Translations under genes and position numbers: made by a program
NCBI GenBank assembly: GCA_034382075.1
Contig: JAXMOZ010000107.1
Coordinates: forward strand, 1-7,806
Source of the DNA: JAEULH01 sp034382075
GTDB lineage: Bacteria > Pseudomonadota > Alphaproteobacteria > Rhodospirillales > Defluviicoccaceae
Length of the DNA: 7,806 bases
Direction of reading: 5' to 3'
Shown here: piece by piece, positions 5,543 through 7,806 of the stretch
Numbering within the stretch: position 1 is the first letter of the stretch
Layout: every line of letters begins with the position of its first letter
Notes under the pieces: model-generated
The model's input: only the letters and a program-made list of their open reading frames with translations
The model's database searches: none
Told to the model about the DNA's origin: nothing

Positions 5543-5751
5543 TCAAGCTGAGCGATGGGGCCCTCGCTGCGGCTGTGGTTGTGCCTGCGGCACCGCGGCA
5601 GCGTCATCCACAGCAGCTTCTATGATGCCGCTGGGTGCGCCCGGCTCCGCGCCGCCGCTTAACATGCGGTAGCGATCCTCCGAGTAGCTCACCAGCAGGA
5701 ATGGCTCCGGCCGCAGCCCCTGGGCCAGCCGGCGAGGACAACGTCAGCCAT
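5543..5751 (-). pseudogene. Terminase large subunit (gpA-like), N-terminal stub with frameshift and foreign tail
   Basis: ATG 5751 overlaps the TGA of the small terminase gene by one base. The first nine codons read MADVVLAGW; the reading then continues one frame over as AQGLRPEPFLLVSYSEDRYR and MLSGGAEPG. Large terminases of the GpA family begin with this kind of ADVVL-GW, LRPEP, RMLS-AEPG sequence, so one base was lost at 5725 (TGGGCCCAG to TGGCCCAG). After AEPG (5639) the match ends and the frame runs on as APSGIIEAAVDDAAAVPQ to a stop at 5543, a join to other sequence that I cannot place. The ATPase and nuclease domains that drive DNA packaging are absent. Confidence 0.78.
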
Positions 5752-6356
5752 CAGATCTTCAGAACGGCGTCGGCAAGCTCCCCAAGGTGCCGACGCACCT
5801 CCGCATCAAGCGCAGCGTGGAACGGGCCGGGCTCAAGCCCAAACTCCGCGGCGAGGACAGCGGCAACCCGGTTCGGCCAGTTCAACCAGGCGTCCCGGTT
5901 CTCGCGAGAGAGGCGGAAGATCTGCGCCCTCACGACGGATGCCTCGACGAGTTGGCCATTAAGCTTCTCCACCCGAAGCCGGCGCTCCTGCGCCTTGAGC
6001 ACCTCGTTCGCCGTCCGCGCCTGCAGGTAGGTCATGCCGCCGCCCGCCACCGGCGCCGGGAGGCCCTCGCCCCGAAAGGTCTCCGCGACCGCACCGACGG
6101 CGGCCTCCGGAACCGCCTTCAGCGCCTGGCGGCCCCGCTGCTTGCTGGGATCGGTCGCCTGCGCCCGGTGAACATCGGAGGCTGCCGCGTCGATCGAGCC
6201 GTCTGGATGGAGCACCATCCGCCCAGACGTCTTTGCCTTATGGATCGCGCCAAGCGAGATCTCGGCATGCGCCGCGTACGCGCGCTCGCTCATGCCGACG
6301 CGGCGCCTCTTAGGCAGACTATCACCTGCGGCCAGGATCGGCGTATTCTCGGGCAT
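5751..6356 (-). CDS. Phage DNA-packaging protein, terminase small subunit (Nu1-like)
   Basis: A 201-residue protein from ATG 6356. An N-terminal helix-turn-helix-like segment (MSERAYAAHAEISLGAIHKA, about residues 22-41) is followed by a linker with SIDAAASD and ATDPSKQRGRQ. A long helical C-terminal half holds MTYLQARTANEVLKAQERRL, LVEASVVRAQIFRLSRENRD and HLGELADAVLKI. This architecture, and its place directly before the terminase large subunit, fit alphaproteobacterial Nu1-like small terminases, which recognise phage DNA and hand it to the large subunit. The frame extends to a TTG at 6392 and there is another ATG at 6293; none has a strong ribosome site, so the start is uncertain. The gene is intact but its partner is a stub. 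Confidence 0.78.
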   Translation of the reverse strand: MPENTPILAAGDSLPKRRRVGMSERAYAAHAEISLGAIHKAKTSGRMVLHPDGSIDAAASDVHRAQATDPSKQRGRQALKAVPEAAVGAVAETFRGEGLPAPVAGGGMTYLQARTANEVLKAQERRLRVEKLNGQLVEASVVRAQIFRLSRENRDAWLNWPNRVAAVLAAEFGLEPGPFHAALDAEVRRHLGELADAVLKI

Positions 6357-6392
6357 GTTTCGGGCACCGGCTTGTTTGCGGGCATTATCCAA

Positions 6393-6629
6393 GAAAAATC
6401 TAGTCCGTTACAGGGTTTACGACTGCCCTCCCAAAAAAAGGACCGGTCGCAAGCGGGATTCGCGGGCGCCGCCGACCCGCACCTCTTTCCCCGCACAGGA
6501 GGACCCGTTCATCCGCGCCGGCTCCCGGGTTCTCGCCATTCTCGCCGGCGGAGTTCGCCGTTGCAGGGCGGCTTCTGAGGTGGATGCTCCAGCAAAACCT
6601 GCTTCGTTCTATAGTACTAGCAGAAGAAG
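6393..6629. other. Unassigned DNA upstream of the small terminase gene
   Basis: No gene or RNA is recognised. A minus-strand frame of 39 residues starts at a MARTREPARM-type sequence near 6541 and ends near 6423 without known motifs. An AT-rich stretch around 6390-6440 (A-runs at 6391-6396 and 6432-6438) might hold the promoter of the phage late genes, with GATAAT on the minus strand near 6390 as a possible -10, but no clear -35 is seen. Confidence 0.3.
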
Positions 6630-6692
6630 TATCAGCATGCTGCCGCGTTCGTAACGGCGCGAGACCAGCTGGAAGAACAATGCATCGCCGCG
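6630..6692 (-). pseudogene. Second, short IstB (IS21-family) fragment
   Basis: The minus-strand frame reads RGDALFFQLVSRRYERGSML and then runs into leucines and a stop at 6609. IstB proteins carry the conserved stretch LFFQLV-x-RYERGSI-L-TSN between Walker B and sensor 1, and this matches it over about 18 residues. It belongs to a different IstB subgroup from the 4591-5084 fragment, which has LLFHLISRLYERTS at the same place. It is a scrap with no other IS21 part around it. Confidence 0.6.
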
Positions 6693-6882
6693 GCTCCCAT
6701 GCCCGGCGTACAACGCGGCGGCGCCTCGACCGCAGGGAGAGGATGCCTTTGGCAGTTTTGTCAGTTCATCCCCTGGAGTATCTGAATTTCTCATGGGGCG
6801 AGGGAAGGGCGGCAACCCGCGCCTTATCCTCAGCGCCTTTCTCCCTAGGCTGAGAGCCGCGGGATGCGAACCTCTGCTAGCC

Positions 6883-6900
6883 GCAACCATCGTTGGTTGC
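6883..6900. repeat. 7-bp perfect inverted repeat GCAACCA/TGGTTGC with a third copy nearby
   Basis: GCAACCA (6883-6889) and TGGTTGC (6894-6900) form a stem with loop TCGT. A further GCAACCA lies at 6909-6915, so the same 7-mer occurs three times within 33 bases, twice direct and once inverted. It adjoins the tRNA-like end described next. This clustering of inverted and direct copies resembles a recombinase core or arm arrangement, but no integrase gene is visible. Confidence 0.6.
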
Positions 6901-6902
6901 GC

Positions 6903-6915
6903 GCCCCCGCAACCA
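6903..6915 (+). other. Match to the 3' end of tRNA-fMet: possible attachment-site scar
   Basis: GCCCCCGCAACCA (6903-6915) equals the last 13 bases, including CCA, of the usual proteobacterial initiator tRNA. Upstream sequence does not form the rest of a tRNA: no T-arm, anticodon arm or 5' CGCGGGG was found. A terminator follows 26 bases later, as expected downstream of a tRNA gene. The 3' ends of tRNA genes are common integration sites, so this may be the far end of an integrated element. Thirteen bases is short, so chance remains possible. Confidence 0.4.
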
Positions 6916-6926
6916 ACGAAACTTAA

Positions 6927-7010
6927 CCAGATCAACGAGATAGCCCGCCGAGTGCGGGCTTTTCTATGAACCCCGCACGTCGCCAAAATCCCGTTCCAGA
7001 TCAACGGGAT
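6927..7010 (+). repeat. 15-bp direct repeat CCAGATCAACGRGAT, copies 69 bp apart
   Basis: Copy one is 6927-6941 (with A at the variable place) and copy two is 6996-7010 (with G), 14 of 15 bases identical. The terminator lies between them. They may be a recombination trace or integrase arm-type sites. Confidence 0.6.
6942..6963 (+). terminator. Rho-independent terminator, plus strand
   Basis: AGCCCGC (6942-6948) and GCGGGCT (6954-6960) form a perfect 7-bp GC-rich stem with loop CGAGT, followed by a short T-run (TTTTCT, 6960-6965). The T-tract orientation makes it a plus-strand terminator. No plus-strand coding gene ends just before it; the tRNA-like 3' end at 6915 is the best candidate for its former partner. 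Confidence 0.7.
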
Positions 7011-7011
7011 T
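6987..7011. repeat. 9-bp perfect hairpin overlapping the second direct-repeat copy
   Basis: AATCCCGTT (6987-6995) and AACGGGATT (7003-7011) pair perfectly around loop CCAGATC. There is no T-run after it, so a terminator is unlikely on either strand. It may be a protein-binding palindrome or part of the attachment region. Confidence 0.6.
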
Positions 7012-7300
7012 CCCACCGGTCCGGCCCCGTCCGCTCCCGTCCGTGCAACACGCACGCAACAAGAAGCGGTCTTGGCGTGCCGGCTATGTGCTTTGATCGC
7101 TCTTTGGAAAAGACGAGCCAGCGGAGCCCGCCTCCAGTTCATTGGTCGCGATGCCCACGCGGAGCCGCCGACGATGCCCGCGAAACCGCCGTGTTCGGGC
7201 TCGCCAATACGCTTTGACCGGTGATGGCTGGGGGGCCACCATTGCAAGGGAAGGCTTCCAAGCCGATGCTTTGGCGATAAACAGGTGGAAGTGGACGTCC

Positions 7301-7686
7301 ATGTTAGAGGTTGTGATGCAGTCCCTTTCCGCTGTCGGCGATTTCGTTTCTTCTTTAAGCCCGTTCGTCCAAAGCCTCCTCGGGACAGCGGTTTTTGCGG
7401 TGCTTGTTGCCTTTGGCCGCTTGGTGCTGCGTTGTGCGAGGGGCGCAGCTAGAGGCGGTTACCGGGAGGCAAGCAAAACAGCGTCTTCCAGCGCATTGTA
7501 TATCGTGATCTTGTTTACTCGCAAAACGTCGAGATCAAGACCTGGGGCAGAGTGTTCGTGCTATCTAGGGCGTGCAAACGCACCATAGAGGCGCATTGCG
7601 TTCTTGTATTCTTCGGCGGCGTTGCGGCGACGGTGCACGGGTCATGGATCCTGCTGGTTGGGTTCTACATAGCTCTGAACGTCTTA
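7301..7686 (+). pseudogene. Small membrane protein of unknown family, frameshifted and cut by an IS5-type end
   Basis: Frame one starts at ATG 7301 (or 7316, which has AGAGG five bases upstream) and reads MLEVVMQSLSAVGDF, a membrane helix LLGTAVFAVLVAFGRLVL, then RGGYREA. After about 7470 the protein-like sequence continues in another frame as KQNSVFQRIVYRDLVYSQNV, WGRVFVLSRACKRTIEAH and two hydrophobic stretches (CVLVFFGGVAATVHG and SWILLVGFYIALNVL) ending at 7686. One lost base near 7470 (GAG GC-AAG CAA AAC) would join them into about 128 residues with three membrane segments. The second frame has no start codon of its own. At 7687 the sequence turns into a probable IS end, so the C-terminus is lost. 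I cannot name the family. Confidence 0.55.
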
Positions 7687-7806
7687 GAGGCCGTCTTGAA
7701 ACTGGATTTGGGGTGGATGGCCGGGTCCAGATGTGATTCCAAACGGTTGTCGAAGCCGGTTTGGAGAGCGTCATGTGGACACCGACCACCCGCGAGCAGC
7801 ATAGCC
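7687..7806 (+). mobile_element. Probable IS5-family element, left end (runs off the window)
   Basis: GAGGCCGTCTTGAAACTGG begins at 7687 right after TTA, the sort of short TNA target favoured by the IS1031 group of the IS5 family. About 85 bases later a transposase start is found at 7773. It interrupts the membrane-protein frame after ALNVL. The exact outer end is inferred, since the right end and the target duplication are outside the window. Confidence 0.55.
7773..7806 (+). CDS. IS5-family transposase, first 11 residues (runs off the window)
   Basis: ATG 7773 begins MWTPTTREQHS and is open to the edge. Many IS5-family transposases start with MWT followed by a short polar stretch ending in R-E/Q-H-x-R before the DLTD-EWAL motif, which here would lie beyond the window. 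GGAGAG is 6 bases upstream of the ATG. The call depends on 11 residues plus the terminal sequence at 7687. Confidence 0.55.
   Translation, partial: MWTPTTREQHS

Larger units (their letters stand above)
6693..7300. other. Largely non-coding stretch with tRNA-like scar, terminator and repeats
   Basis: Apart from the short elements listed separately (6883-7011), I see no gene here. A minus-strand frame is open across most of it but changes character and passes through the terminator region. One phrase in it, DTPGDELTKLPKASS (about 6735-6780), looks protein-like, yet I cannot assign it. 7012-7300 holds nothing recognisable. Confidence 0.4.

Noticed and set aside
5217..5672. 151-residue plus-strand frame after the transposase fragment
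   Set aside because: It starts out of frame with the transposase core, crosses the terminase stub in antisense, and shows no conserved motif.
5787..6578. 263-residue plus-strand frame opposite the small terminase gene
   Set aside because: Antisense shadow of the recognised packaging gene.
6840..6915. Complete tRNA gene
   Set aside because: Only the last 13 bases match tRNA-fMet; no matching D-arm, anticodon arm or 5' acceptor strand is present upstream.
7301..7600. Programmed -1 frameshift in the membrane-protein gene
   Set aside because: The A-run at 7475-7478 does not form a canonical X-XXY-YYZ slippery heptamer in the incoming frame, so a simple base loss is the simpler reading.
1..7806. 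CRISPR array, rRNA genes or a toxin-antitoxin pair
   Set aside because: No regularly spaced repeats of CRISPR type, no rRNA sequence and no recognisable toxin or antitoxin fold were found. The 85-aa protein next to recD2 was considered as an antitoxin, but recD2 is not a toxin family.

Overview
The window is GC-rich DNA from a bacterium that is most probably an alphaproteobacterium. The reasons are the tandem-domain universal stress protein, the packaging and holin sequences of lambda-like and GTA-like alphaproteobacterial prophages, and the mix of IS families. The order cannot be fixed from the sequence alone. It reads as accessory DNA: a collapsed prophage late region riddled with IS ends and IS fragments, in which a few genes are still intact.

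Layout, left to right. 1-126 is one end of an IS3-family element whose OrfA runs off the left edge. It sits inside a minus-strand 3TM (GTA-type) holin remnant (127-247). A plus-strand universal stress protein gene (377-1222) follows, with a good -10 box and paired 10-bp direct repeats upstream. Then come minus-strand phage head genes: the truncated start of a downstream gene (1356-1270), an intact head-tail joining protein (1667-1353) and the last part of a probable major capsid protein (about 1858-1675). 2009-4478 holds an apparently intact two-gene minus-strand unit: an 85-aa protein of unknown function followed by a full-length RecD2-type helicase of 734 aa. Upstream lie an IS21 IstB fragment with two one-base deletions (5084-4591), a divergent transposase fragment resembling ISNCY-group DDE enzymes (5093-5377, plus strand), a frameshifted stub of the large terminase subunit (5751-5543) and an intact small terminase / Nu1-like gene (6356-5751). 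To the right lie a second small IstB scrap, a short match to the 3' end of tRNA-fMet followed by a terminator (a possible attachment scar), and a frameshifted membrane-protein gene (7301-7686). That last gene is cut by the left end of what looks like an IS5-family element, whose transposase starts at 7773.

Read on the minus strand, the phage pieces keep the canonical order: small terminase, large terminase, capsid, head-tail joining, next gene, holin. The portal, protease, most of the capsid, the whole tail and the endolysin are missing. The helicase unit occupies the place between terminase and capsid. The contrast between well-kept genes (helicase, its small partner, stress protein, head-tail joining, small terminase) and broken neighbours is the main message of the window. 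I did not find convincing evidence of a wholly new system. The best candidate for new biology is the RecD2 helicase with its unknown small partner, whose ribosome-binding site lies in one arm of a perfect 12-bp inverted repeat.
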